Under the pieces are notes generated by a model. It was not told the DNA's origin. It did not search any database and saw nothing but the letters and a program-made list of their open reading frames with translations. A stretch of DNA of 64,000 bases from Candidatus Nanoarchaeia archaeon. GTDB lineage: Archaea; Nanobdellota; Nanobdellia; Woesearchaeales; SKIA01. Location: the NCBI GenBank assembly GCA_028279685.1, contig JANQNG010000016.1:56999-120998 (forward strand), in the 5' to 3' direction. Shown here piece after piece: positions 22,639 to 31,241 of the stretch. Both the position numbers and the translations under genes were made by a program. The stretch's first letter is position 1. Every line of letters starts with the position of its first letter.

Positions 22639-24266
22639 AAATCACTCAATTTCATCTTGTATGCTTTCGCTACATACTCTTTGCACATACGATGAGTGTT
22701 GAAATACGATGCACCATGAACAATGCTTGCCTTCATCTTGCCAATCCATCGTGATTTTCTAGTATTATAATAAAGGGGCATAATAGTGTATTCCAGTATC
22801 GCCATTAGATCATAGATATCAACAATAGGCCAACCTCCTGTTGCCATTTTGAATCCTTCTATAGTCCATCCATCAACGGTACTGAAATGAGGAACGCCGT
22901 TGTGCGCAGCTTTCATACCTGATGTTCCTGACGCTTCCATAGGAGGTCTTGGTGTGTTAAGCCAGACATCAACACCAGCAGTCAACTTCTTTCCTAAACT
23001 AATATTGTAATCTTCAAGGTAAACCATTTTGATCTTTCCTTTCAAGATATGTGCAATATCTAATAATCCTGCAATGGTGTCTTTACCTGGTTGATCTTTT
23101 TTGTGTGCTTTTCCTGCAAAGATAAATTGAAGCTTTCCTTTTCCTATATTGATGAGCTGGTCAATGCGTTCAAAAATCATCATCGCATTTTTGTATGTCG
23201 CAGCTCTTCTGGCAAACCCTATGGTAAGTACATCAGGATCAAATCGTGATCCTGGAAATTCACGTTCAATATGATCTATAAGTTCTTGTTTTGCTTGTCG
23301 ATGAGCATACCAGATTTCACCATCAGGAATAACATTAGCTTGACTTAAGAGTTCTGGATTTTCCATCCATCCAGGAATATATTTTGAGAAAACATTCTGC
23401 ATTGCAGGATGTGTCCAAGATACTGAGTGAACACCGTTCGTAATGTGCGTTATGTTTGGATTATGGAACATTTCTCTACTTACTTTCCCATGAAGTTCAG
23501 AAACACCATTGATGAATCTGCTGAAATATATTGCTAAATCTGACATATCAAGTTCATATTCTCCTGCATACTCTTTGATTTTCCAAGGCATCATATCTTT
23601 TGCTTCTCCTTTGAAATGATTGTTCACAATATGATAAGGGAATTTGTCATGGCCTGCAGGCACAGGAGTGTGTGTTGTGAAAACACATCGCTGTTTTACA
23701 GCCTTTTCATCATAGTTGAGTTTTCTGAATAACTCTAATGTGAGAAATGCAGAGTGTCCTTCATTCATATGAAACACTTCAACGTCTTTGTAATAGTCTA
23801 CTGCTTCTAATGCTCTTATACCTCCAATGCCTAGAATCATTTCTTGCGCCAATCGATCTCCTGTATACAATGACTTTGTATATTCTTTTGCTGTTGAAGA
23901 ATTCTTAGGATGATCAGTACAGAGGAAAATTATTGGTACTGTTCTGTTAGAAATGCCTTTGATTCGTGTTCTCCATATATTGATGTGAACATCCTCTCCC
24001 ATAATGTTGACTTTGACTGTTTTTCCTGTATTCTCAATGAGTTTTTTTGGATCCCATTCATCAGCAAGCTCTATTTGCTTGCCTTGCTCAATTTTCTGCT
24101 TGAAATACCCTTCCTTATAGAGCAACGTAACACCTACTACAGGAACTCCGAGATCTGCGAAAGATTTTAACGTGTCCCCTGCGAGAATACCAAGACCACC
24201 AGAATAGGTCTTAATTCGCTCATTAAAGCCAATTTCAGCACTAAAATAAGCTATTTTCCTGATCAC
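22635..24266 (-). CDS. alpha-glucan (glycogen/maltodextrin) phosphorylase, GT35, short form
   Basis: Phosphorolyses alpha-1,4-glucan to glucose-1-phosphate with pyridoxal phosphate. Visible are SAEIGFNERIKTYSGGLGIL, the substrate loop EGHSAFLTLEL, TTHTPVPAGHDKF and the PLP-lysine region EASGTSGMKAAHNGV. At 543 residues it is shorter than bacterial or eukaryotic phosphorylases (about 800), as is usual for archaeal TIGR02094-type members, and it lacks the N-terminal allosteric region. It implies a storage glucan or uptake of maltodextrins. No glycogen synthase is in the window. Confidence 0.9.
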   Translation of the reverse strand: MIRKIAYFSAEIGFNERIKTYSGGLGILAGDTLKSFADLGVPVVGVTLLYKEGYFKQKIEQGKQIELADEWDPKKLIENTGKTVKVNIMGEDVHINIWRTRIKGISNRTVPIIFLCTDHPKNSSTAKEYTKSLYTGDRLAQEMILGIGGIRALEAVDYYKDVEVFHMNEGHSAFLTLELFRKLNYDEKAVKQRCVFTTHTPVPAGHDKFPYHIVNNHFKGEAKDMMPWKIKEYAGEYELDMSDLAIYFSRFINGVSELHGKVSREMFHNPNITHITNGVHSVSWTHPAMQNVFSKYIPGWMENPELLSQANVIPDGEIWYAHRQAKQELIDHIEREFPGSRFDPDVLTIGFARRAATYKNAMMIFERIDQLINIGKGKLQFIFAGKAHKKDQPGKDTIAGLLDIAHILKGKIKMVYLEDYNISLGKKLTAGVDVWLNTPRPPMEASGTSGMKAAHNGVPHFSTVDGWTIEGFKMATGGWPIVDIYDLMAILEYTIMPLYYNTRKSRWIGKMKASIVHGASYFNTHRMCKEYVAKAYKMKLSDF

Positions 24267-24368
24267 TAAGACACCCCTTTTAATGTAAAATGAGTACGAG
24301 CTTATATAAAAAGGTTGGGGAATTAGTTATATAAAGACTAGATGGTTATTCTACTGTAACAGCAGCAG

Positions 24369-24376
24369 AGGTGACT
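24369..24376 (+). promoter_or_regulatory. Shine-Dalgarno deciding the pspC-like start
   Basis: GAGGTGAC lies 3-4 bp before the ATG at 24380. The track's GTG start at 24371 falls inside this ribosome binding site, so it is not the real start. Confidence 0.7.
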
Positions 24377-24379
24377 CAT

Positions 24380-24586
24380 ATGGCAAAGAAAAAAGGAAAG
24401 AAGATGAAACGATTATATCGTTCAGATGATCGATTGGTTGGAGGTGTCTGCGGAGGTATTGGGGAGTATTATCAGGTAGATCCGACATTAATCAGATTGT
24501 TCTTCGTGCTCTTTATCTTCTTAACAGGAATTGTGTTAGGAATATTAGCATATCTCGCAGCATGGGTTATTATACCTGAACGATGA
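24380..24586 (+). CDS. PspC-domain membrane protein
   Basis: A 68-residue PspC protein: basic N-terminus, then LYRSDDRLVGGVCGGIGEYYQVDPTLIRL, then one long hydrophobic hairpin (FVLFIFLTGIVLGILAYLAAWVIIPER). PspC domains are tied to envelope-stress responses in bacteria; the archaeal role is not known. It overlaps the downstream YbaK gene by 4 bp (ATGA). An ATG at 24404 is a possible alternative start. Confidence 0.9.
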   Translation: MAKKKGKKMKRLYRSDDRLVGGVCGGIGEYYQVDPTLIRLFFVLFIFLTGIVLGILAYLAAWVIIPER

Positions 24587-25056
24587 GTGAAAAAACATTC
24601 AAAGCAATCAAGCAATTACTGGATAAACATAACGTTTCATATGCTGTAATGGAGCATGAACCAGTCCATACTTCTGAAGAAGCTGCCAAAGTAAGAGGTT
24701 ATGGTATTAAAGAAGGTATGAAAAGAGGTGCTAAAGCAATGATCATGCGTTCTTCTGGAAAGTTTTATCAGTTTATTGTGCCAGGAGATAAAAAAATTGA
24801 TATGAAAAAAGCAAGAAAAGCACTTAGCGCAACGAGTTTTTCACTAGCCTCTCCTGAAGAAGTAAAAAAATTATCTGATTGCGTCATAGGAAGTGTTCCT
24901 CCTTTTGGTAATCTTTGGGATATTCCTGTGTATGCGGATAAACATTTGAATGCTACATTAGATTTCAGTGCAGGACTGCATGAAGTTTCTATGACTATGT
25001 CTCTAGCAGATTGGAAGAAAATTGTGAAGCCAGTAATGGGAGATTTCAGTCGATAA
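24583..25056 (+). CDS. YbaK/EbsC-type aminoacyl-tRNA deacylase
   Basis: A 157-residue YbaK/ProX-fold protein: HNVSYAVMEHEPVHTSEEAAKVRG, then KRGAKAMIMRSSGKFYQFIVPGDKKIDMKKARKALS with the invariant Lys, then GSVPPFGN. These proteins hydrolyse mischarged aminoacyl-tRNAs such as Ala- or Cys-tRNA-Pro. It is co-transcribed with PspC. The length is normal and the key lysine and GxxPPFG motif are intact. Confidence 0.9.
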   Translation: MSEKTFKAIKQLLDKHNVSYAVMEHEPVHTSEEAAKVRGYGIKEGMKRGAKAMIMRSSGKFYQFIVPGDKKIDMKKARKALSATSFSLASPEEVKKLSDCVIGSVPPFGNLWDIPVYADKHLNATLDFSAGLHEVSMTMSLADWKKIVKPVMGDFSR

Positions 25057-25091
25057 GGAAACTTTATAAAACACTAAACTACCTACATGAC

Positions 25092-25835
25092 ATGCTCAAA
25101 GTCGCCGATAAAATAAGAGAGATTAACAGATTATCAAAGTACGCAAAACTTCTTAGAGAAGGTGCTCAAAACGCAGAAGCAATAATTAGACAAAATATTA
25201 AACATAAAAAAAATCTTTATCATCTCTATAAAGAAAGCCCTGAGAAAGTAAATGTTATTCTTGCTGAAGTTAGAAATCTTGCACAAGAAGAACTTAAACT
25301 CATGACAAGAGTACTCATATGGATAGATGCGAGTGAAAAAAAAGCTGCAGTTTTGCAATTGAGAGAAGCAGCTGCAATCTTTAAAAGACTGGGTATGATG
25401 AGAGAAGTAGATAACCTTCTCAATATAAGTAATTACAAAAAACAACTACTTGATAACTTTTACACGAATCTTAAATCTCAACTATCTTCATTATGGAAAA
25501 AAGATCTTGATACTTTTTTCAAACAAGTGGATATCCAAGAAGATCTGTTCAAGCAATTGACACGTAATTCTCCTGAAGAAATAGAAATAGCAAAGATCGC
25601 AAAAGATAAACTCATTCAATTACGCGAAAACATAAAAAGCATATCTCCTGTAGGAGGATTTGTGTCTCTTCCTATTGTTACTGCAGTAACAGTAGCGCTC
25701 TATAATAATGAAAGCCGCCTGCCAAACATACTACCTGATCTTAATTTTTCTATAGTGTTTGTTCTGCTTTTTCTATTTGTGATAGGCATAACTGCACATA
25801 CTGAACTTTCTCCTGATCCCCTTGAAGAAGTGTAA
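25092..25835 (+). CDS. helical protein with C-terminal membrane anchor
   Basis: The track begins at 25011 inside ybaK. I use the ATG at 25092, about 26 bp after CTTTATAAAAC, giving 247 residues. The protein is almost entirely helical and Lys/Glu-rich (coiled-coil-like, EAIIRQNIKHKKNLYHLYK). It ends with one or two hydrophobic helices (FVSLPIVTAVTVALY and FSIVFVLLFLFVIGITA). It is built like 28596-29474, another helical protein with a C-terminal anchor, but I see no clear sequence identity. Function unknown. Confidence 0.68.
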   Translation: MLKVADKIREINRLSKYAKLLREGAQNAEAIIRQNIKHKKNLYHLYKESPEKVNVILAEVRNLAQEELKLMTRVLIWIDASEKKAAVLQLREAAAIFKRLGMMREVDNLLNISNYKKQLLDNFYTNLKSQLSSLWKKDLDTFFKQVDIQEDLFKQLTRNSPEEIEIAKIAKDKLIQLRENIKSISPVGGFVSLPIVTAVTVALYNNESRLPNILPDLNFSIVFVLLFLFVIGITAHTELSPDPLEEV

Positions 25836-25837
25836 CA

Positions 25838-26425
25838 CTATTTTTTCTTAGAGCGATGCCTGATAATAACAAAACATGCTATTATGGATCCAATTAAATT
25901 AAAGACCAAATCAAAAGCATTATTTAGATAATTACCTACTTCTTTTGCCACATCAAATAAAATAACAGCAAACAACTCCAGTATTTCATTAAACGATCCT
26001 ATTCCTGATGCTATAAGAATAAGAACCAAAGATAAGAAAAACTTATTATGAATTATTTTTTTATCAAGATGAGGATGTAATAAGTTATAAGAAATAATTG
26101 TAGCGACAAAAATCCCTATTGCGTGTGTTAAATTATCATATTTGAATATTTCAGGAATAATCCAAAAATCATACAGTCTTGTTGCACCGATATAAATATT
26201 TCCTCCGAATATGTGCATAGCACCAAGCAACGTTAAGCCACTAATCATTAAAGCGGAGAGATGAAGTTTTTTATGAAAAACAGTTACAATAATTATTATT
26301 AAAGACATTATCAAAGAATAATATAAAAATTCGTAATTTTGCTTTATAATTGAATTAATGGTAAAAAACAGTAAGTAAGCTATTGTAAAATAAAGCATTA
26401 TTTTTAGCTTGGTGCTTTCTTCCAT
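25838..26425 (-). CDS. YjdF/DUF2238-like membrane protein
   Basis: A 195-residue protein with six predicted membrane helices. The central YDNLTHAIGIFVATIISYNLL and the later FNEILELFAVILF...AFDLVFNLIGS follow the pattern of DUF2238/YjdF proteins, with buried Asp, His, Glu and Asn residues. The biochemical role of the family is unknown. It is convergent with the preceding gene (2-bp gap). Confidence 0.65.
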   Translation of the reverse strand: MEESTKLKIMLYFTIAYLLFFTINSIIKQNYEFLYYSLIMSLIIIIVTVFHKKLHLSALMISGLTLLGAMHIFGGNIYIGATRLYDFWIIPEIFKYDNLTHAIGIFVATIISYNLLHPHLDKKIIHNKFFLSLVLILIASGIGSFNEILELFAVILFDVAKEVGNYLNNAFDLVFNLIGSIIACFVIIRHRSKKK

Positions 26426-26496
26426 ATGAAAATACTGTGGTAAACACTTTATAAATCTTTTTTATTTTCATCCCTTTGAATCGAAAGATTTAAATA

Positions 26497-26512
26497 GTAA
26501 AGCAAGCTTTAC
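26497..26512. promoter_or_regulatory. palindromic operator of the XRE-type regulator
   Basis: GTAAAGCAAGCTTTAC is a perfect palindrome directly after the TATA-like ATTTAAATA (26488-26496). A further half site GCTTTAC ends one base before the ATG (26522-26528). The position suggests that the regulator blocks its own promoter. Confidence 0.65.
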
Positions 26513-26528
26513 GTATAGTGAGCTTTAC

Positions 26529-26720
26529 ATGCTGAAAAAGAACAAACTCCAATCGTTTCGAAAGAAGGCAGAACTGAGCCAAGAGAAGCTTGCGGAGAAA
26601 GTGAATGTGACGAGGCAGACCATTATCTCAATAGAAAGATGTAGATACGTTCCTTCATTGGAATTGGCCTTGAAATTTGCTAAATTGTTCAAATGTAAAG
26701 TGGAGGATTTGTTTGGATAA
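26529..26720 (+). CDS. XRE-family helix-turn-helix regulator
   Basis: A 63-residue stand-alone Cro/C1-type helix-turn-helix protein (FRKKAELSQEKLAEKVNVTR, QTIISIERCRYVPSLELALK, LFKCKVEDLFG). Such small YozG-type regulators usually precede one or two genes for small membrane proteins, as here. The operator overlapping its start implies autoregulation. The start ATG matches family lengths. Confidence 0.92.
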   Translation: MLKKNKLQSFRKKAELSQEKLAEKVNVTRQTIISIERCRYVPSLELALKFAKLFKCKVEDLFG

Positions 26721-26768
26721 GGTGAGGAACAATGTTTTACTTGATGTTTACATTTCCAGAGGAAAAAA

Positions 26769-27014
26769 ATGGCAAAGTGGTTTCGTCCGAGAAAAGGATT
26801 GATGAGTAAAGATTTAGGATATGGCTGGGTTCCCATTACTTGGGAGGGTTGGCTCGTAGTAATAACCTTCATAGCTGTCGTAACAGGAGGTATGTTTGAA
26901 TATATTGCGTATGATCCTAAAGGAAAACTATGGTGGATCCCCCTACTACTTGTTTTTGGCTCAATAGGAATAGTATGTATCATTTGTCATTTGAAATGCG
27001 ATTATACGAGGTGA
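26769..27014 (+). CDS. small membrane protein in the XRE operon
   Basis: An 81-residue protein with two membrane helices (WEGWLVVITFIAVVTGGMF and IPLLLVFGSIGIVCIICHL). The N-terminal pattern (RPRKGLMSKDLGYGWVPITWEGW) parallels that of the next gene (RIFGWGIRPKTKEGWIY), so the two are probably diverged duplicates. An AGAGGA-type ribosome binding site lies just upstream of the ATG. Confidence 0.75.
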   Translation: MAKWFRPRKGLMSKDLGYGWVPITWEGWLVVITFIAVVTGGMFEYIAYDPKGKLWWIPLLLVFGSIGIVCIICHLKCDYTR

Positions 27015-27075
27015 TTATTTTCGTATATTTCAAAAGATAAGCAATCAAATAATTGAACGAATTGGAGGTAAAACT

Positions 27076-27522
27076 ATGATCGGCAAACCTGAATGGTTCA
27101 CCTACAGGATTTTTGGATGGGGTATTCGCCCAAAAACAAAAGAAGGATGGATTTACATTATTGTGGCTATCGCGATATTTCTTCTAGGGATATATGTATC
27201 CCCTGATCAGAACATGAAAATGATTGTTGGAGGCATTATTGTTGTATTGTTAATGCTTGATAGTCTGCATATTATGACTCAGTTAAGCAAAGTCCATGAT
27301 GAGCGAGAGAATCACCATCAATTGATTATAGAACGAAATGTTTCCTTTGCCGCAATCTTCGCAATAGCCGCAATAATCGTCTATCAAGCTTATACTCGAG
27401 GAGAAAAGCTCAGTTACAGCATAGGAGAATCAATCCCCGTAGATACTTCGCTGCTGATAGTGTTAGGCGTTATGGTTGTCATTAAGATTGTGTCATTGAT
27501 TTACGTGAAGAGTAAGATGTAG
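27076..27522 (+). CDS. DUF2178-like membrane protein
   Basis: A 148-residue protein with four hydrophobic segments and the conserved cytoplasmic KVHDERENHHQLIIER loop between helices two and three, as in DUF2178 proteins. These are typically encoded next to a small XRE regulator, exactly the arrangement here. GGAGGT lies 7 bp before the ATG. Function unknown; the conserved pairing suggests a regulator that senses a membrane state. Confidence 0.78.
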   Translation: MIGKPEWFTYRIFGWGIRPKTKEGWIYIIVAIAIFLLGIYVSPDQNMKMIVGGIIVVLLMLDSLHIMTQLSKVHDERENHHQLIIERNVSFAAIFAIAAIIVYQAYTRGEKLSYSIGESIPVDTSLLIVLGVMVVIKIVSLIYVKSKM

Positions 27523-28347
27523 TTATTTTTTAGCTTTCAAAGACTCAACAAACATATGTCTTTTAGGATAATTTGATTCTGCAAGAAGATATGCTCTAGA
27601 TTTCGTACCTGTAAGATCAACATGAGAATAGGTACGATCATAATCAAAGCTGCCAGAATAAGATATCATCATCTTACCATCATTAAATTTTTTACCATTT
27701 CTCATTCTTGTTCCTGTAAAAAACAAACAACCAGCAGCTTTTCTTGAAAATCCTTCAGGAATTTTCACATTGCCTGAATAACCCTGAACTTTTTCCATAT
27801 CGCAATAAAAAATAACGGTTCTTCTTTTTTCTGTATACCTGAAAAAAAATCCTCCATTATCAGTTGAGAAATTACAAAGATTGATCTGATCATGGCTTCC
27901 TTTCCACCCAATCTCCTCTATAACATAATCCATCGCTATTCTTGCACTATCACTTCGAGAAACATATAACTTACCATCATCAAATGTGAATCCATAACGA
28001 AACCTAGGAACATACTCTCCAATAAAATCTTTTACTTGATCTGCTATTGCTTCTTCTAAAGATAAAGGGCTGTCAACGAGCTTTGGAGTTCTATGCTGTC
28101 TACCATGTAAAACAGCACCATGATTTGAAGTGCTCACTCTAGTATTGCTGGTTAATGCATTAAAATGAACTTGTCCAAAATCATAAGTATGAATTATTTT
28201 AGTGCCCTCTTTATTTTCACCTACAACATTAGTTTCTATTTTTAATGGAGAAACAAGAACTAAAGCATCATTCATAAGAAGTATTCTTCTTGAGTCGGGA
28301 ACTTCAATTTTATCTATAATTTCTAAAGGTGCGTGTTTTGCAAACAT
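27523..28347 (-). CDS. hypothetical protein
   Basis: A 274-residue soluble protein of unknown family, predicted mostly beta (RILLMNDALVLVSPLKIET; FRYGFTFDDGKLYVSRSDS; FFRYTEKRRTVIFYCDMEK). It ends directly at the stop of the DUF2178 gene. No catalytic motif or signal peptide. No partner gene on the same strand. Confidence 0.65.
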   Translation of the reverse strand: MFAKHAPLEIIDKIEVPDSRRILLMNDALVLVSPLKIETNVVGENKEGTKIIHTYDFGQVHFNALTSNTRVSTSNHGAVLHGRQHRTPKLVDSPLSLEEAIADQVKDFIGEYVPRFRYGFTFDDGKLYVSRSDSARIAMDYVIEEIGWKGSHDQINLCNFSTDNGGFFFRYTEKRRTVIFYCDMEKVQGYSGNVKIPEGFSRKAAGCLFFTGTRMRNGKKFNDGKMMISYSGSFDYDRTYSHVDLTGTKSRAYLLAESNYPKRHMFVESLKAKK

Positions 28348-28505
28348 AAACAGATAAGAATTCTGTACATTATATAAATCTATCTCATTCCTTGTAATTC
28401 ATCGATATAATGCTGTCGAAAGCATGTTTTATAGATACTGCGATTTAATCTATATACTCGTTTTACATGCGCTTCCAAATTGATAGTATAGTTTGTCTTC
28501 AAAGT

Positions 28506-28524
28506 GGCGAGTTCCATACTCGCC
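28506..28524. other. 7-bp perfect hairpin in a 248-bp intergenic region
   Basis: GGCGAGT and ACTCGCC pair around TCCAT. The surrounding 28348-28595 holds no ORF above noise, only the divergent promoters of its two neighbours. The hairpin's GC content is high against an AT-rich background, so a small RNA or regulatory structure is possible. Confidence 0.4.
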
Positions 28525-28595
28525 CAAGAGAGGCCAAAAAATAAAAGATATCAACATTTAAGCAAATTTATATATGAATAATCTTCTATATTTAT

Positions 28596-29474
28596 ATGTT
28601 TCAACTTGAGCGACTAGAAAACTGGATGAAATGGTCTAAAAAAGCTGGAGATCTGCATAGTAAATATCTTTCTAATCTTAAGCTGATATTTAACACGTTA
28701 AATAATCTCAACAAGGAATCAACATATAAGTTGTCTGATAATTGGAAATCTGTTGTCTTGCTGCTGTTCTTGCTGTACAAGAATTATTCTAATATGCAGA
28801 TGTTGTATAACCATTTTAAGAACGGGTCTCAGATATTCAAACAGTCCCTTAATAAATCTCTTGAAGAAGGAGATGTAGACGAAGAGACTCGTAAGCTTCT
28901 TAATGAAATAGAAAAATTCTACGCTCTTGGAACTACTCTGGAAAACAAAGCAAAGCATCAGTTAGGAGTTCTTGAAGAGTTCACTCATATTTTTTCCGAG
29001 TTACGGATAGAAGAGGACTCGAACGCCTTCTTGGGGAAAATCAGCTCTAGATTATTTGGATATCACATAAAAGAAAGAAGGTTGAGATCTTTTGCTCGCA
29101 CTGCAATAACTCCTAATGCACACTCACTGATTGATAAGCACATTCAGGACATTAAACGAGTACATGCACACGTGATCTATGAAGTTTACAAAGAAGAAAA
29201 ATTAATTTATCAATATTCTGATAAAGCACACGCCGTCCAGAAAAAGATGAAACATTACCTATCTGTAGCCAAAGACTTTTCTATGTATGATGCAGGAGCT
29301 CAAATGGAGAAAACATTCAGGAGAATAGCTCCCGCATGTGCTGTTATTTACACATTGTGCTATGTGTTCTTATTCATGTTCCCGAAATTTACTTCCGATA
29401 ATTACCTAATCTGGAATGAGATTAGCAACTGGGCAAGAAGAATATCCTCCTATAAGTCTGATGTGTTCGTTTAG
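28596..29474 (+). CDS. helical protein with C-terminal membrane segment
   Basis: A 292-residue protein, strongly helical with Lys/Glu-rich coiled-coil stretches. A moderately hydrophobic segment lies at about 50-65 (SVVLLLFLLYKNYSNM) and one clear membrane segment near the C-terminus (CAVIYTLCYVFLFMF). Leaderless promoter: TTTATATATG 26 bp upstream. Similar in architecture to 25092-25835. Family unknown. Confidence 0.65.
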   Translation: MFQLERLENWMKWSKKAGDLHSKYLSNLKLIFNTLNNLNKESTYKLSDNWKSVVLLLFLLYKNYSNMQMLYNHFKNGSQIFKQSLNKSLEEGDVDEETRKLLNEIEKFYALGTTLENKAKHQLGVLEEFTHIFSELRIEEDSNAFLGKISSRLFGYHIKERRLRSFARTAITPNAHSLIDKHIQDIKRVHAHVIYEVYKEEKLIYQYSDKAHAVQKKMKHYLSVAKDFSMYDAGAQMEKTFRRIAPACAVIYTLCYVFLFMFPKFTSDNYLIWNEISNWARRISSYKSDVFV

Positions 29475-29562
29475 GCGAATCATTAATGTATAATTTGATG
29501 CTCTTTATTCTTCTATGTTGAGAGTATTTTTGACATCGACGAGCACAGAGTCTTAACTCTAA

Positions 29563-29853
29563 TTAACTCCCTTCCGTGACCTCGGCTTTTTCGGCTGCGA
29601 TTTGCTCATCGGCTTTCTTCTGTTCAGGAAGCGCTTTCTGAATCAAAGGCAAGACAGCCTCTACCTCTTCAATCGTCATTCTGCCTGGTTTGCTCCATCG
29701 CCACTGGCCAGAATTAGGATCAAGATTCTCCCTACTAATCTGCAGCTTAGGAATTCCTCCATTATACGAAAATACACCTACGGTAAGCTTTGTCGTTTCA
29801 AATGTTGCTGTTTCAGCAAATATTTCCTTATCCAAACTTTTATCGAATGCCAT
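29563..29853 (-). CDS. PC4/YdbC-like ssDNA-binding protein
   Basis: A 96-residue protein with the PC4-fold strand pattern: ATFETTKLTVGVFSYNGGIPKLQISREN, then GQWRWSKPGRMTIEEVEAVLPLIQKAL, followed by an acidic tail. This matches small PC4/YdbC-type proteins that bind single-stranded DNA or act with RNA polymerase. The Trp and basic residues expected for nucleic-acid contact are present. Confidence 0.75.
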   Translation of the reverse strand: MAFDKSLDKEIFAETATFETTKLTVGVFSYNGGIPKLQISRENLDPNSGQWRWSKPGRMTIEEVEAVLPLIQKALPEQKKADEQIAAEKAEVTEGS

Positions 29854-29951
29854 TGTACATTACCTCATTATTGATACAAAGCAGATTCTTAGACTATTTA
29901 TATGTGTTTTGAAGAAAAAAGATTATAAATCAGTCACCATTCTCGAGTAAT

Positions 29952-31202
29952 ATGTGGATCTTAGATGAGCTCGAAAAAATAACCGATCCTAGGCAAAAGA
30001 AAGTTGAAGCATTCAAATACCTAAAAATATTCAGCAGACCAGTAAATAGATATATTCCAAATGGTGTCTACTTCATTGAAGATAGAGAACCGTATGGAAG
30101 ACATACTGACAAAATTAAAGAATACTTGAAAAATGACGATCATGTTTTTGAAGTTTTTGATGATATATTCGATGGTAAATTCCCAGATCTCTATAAAAGT
30201 ATCAAAGAAGAGTACTTTGATAACAGAAACACGCTGCTTAATCTTATATCGATGAAAAAAGAAGAAAGAATGAATCTTCCTATTCTTGCATTTCCTCCAT
30301 ATCACAGAATAAATGCTTTTTTAGCTCGTTCTTTGAAGTCTACAGAAAAATCATTTGTGGAAGGACTTGCATTCAACAAGAATCCTATTGGAGGAGGTAC
30401 GTTTTCAGAGATTTACAAAGGTGAAGATATTGAAGAAAATGCATATGCTTTAAAATTATTCAAGCCAGATTTTCGATTTAATCATTATATGGATGGTTGG
30501 GTTAAACGCACCATAGATTTGTGTTTTAAAAACATATATCGTATTAAAGAACTAGTTCAAGAAGATCCCTTTACAAAATTAGTCCTCTTTCCTAAACAAA
30601 GAGATAATTATGATGAGTGGTATATTATGGAATATTTTGACGGAACTTCTGTCCAAGATAAACTGAATGATGAACATTTCAAAAAGAACGAAGAATTGCT
30701 GGCAAAAATAATGACAACGTATGGTGCTATGTTGAAAAAAGTTCACAATAAGCAATTAGTGTTCTTGGACAATGGATGGCATTCTGTTTTGGTAGGAAAT
30801 GAAAATGCCGAGTTACCTGATGTCAAGATTTGTGATTATGATACTATGTTTTCGACAGAAAAAATACGTGAAAAACATATTAATATGATGAAACCAAACT
30901 GTGCCAGCAGAGAACAATTATTAGGAGAAGGATTTTCAGTGCATAGTGATATTGAATGTCTTGCTCAGATGATTGAACGATTATTTAATAATACTGATTA
31001 TATTAAGACAAAGTCTTATGCTATTCAACAGAATTTTGTAAACGCTGCCAAGAAAAACAAAAGAACATATCCAAAAAGACGCCAAGCAAATCTTCCACAC
31101 CACATACGGCAAGTCGTTGTTCCTCTTCTTAACTATCCAAGAGATGACTCAATTTCGCTTGATGATGTCATATCAGCAATACGTCAAGATTTCAAAGCGT
31201 AA
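29952..31202 (+). CDS. protein kinase-like (PKL-fold) protein
   Basis: A 416-residue protein with a kinase-like core from about residue 150: a glycine loop (IGGGTFSEIYKG), a VAIK-like lysine (YALKLFKP), a hinge (WYIMEYFDGTS), a catalytic-loop-like QLVFLDNGWHSVLV and a metal-site KICDYDTMF in the place of DFG. The N-terminal 150 residues are unfamiliar. HRD is replaced by FLDN-type residues, so activity is likely but unproven. Leaderless: ATTATAAATC about 26 bp upstream. Substrate unknown; the gene stands alone. Confidence 0.72.
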   Translation: MWILDELEKITDPRQKKVEAFKYLKIFSRPVNRYIPNGVYFIEDREPYGRHTDKIKEYLKNDDHVFEVFDDIFDGKFPDLYKSIKEEYFDNRNTLLNLISMKKEERMNLPILAFPPYHRINAFLARSLKSTEKSFVEGLAFNKNPIGGGTFSEIYKGEDIEENAYALKLFKPDFRFNHYMDGWVKRTIDLCFKNIYRIKELVQEDPFTKLVLFPKQRDNYDEWYIMEYFDGTSVQDKLNDEHFKKNEELLAKIMTTYGAMLKKVHNKQLVFLDNGWHSVLVGNENAELPDVKICDYDTMFSTEKIREKHINMMKPNCASREQLLGEGFSVHSDIECLAQMIERLFNNTDYIKTKSYAIQQNFVNAAKKNKRTYPKRRQANLPHHIRQVVVPLLNYPRDDSISLDDVISAIRQDFKA

Positions 31203-31241
31203 TTACACAATATTTAAAATAAGTAACATCTTCTTCCCACT

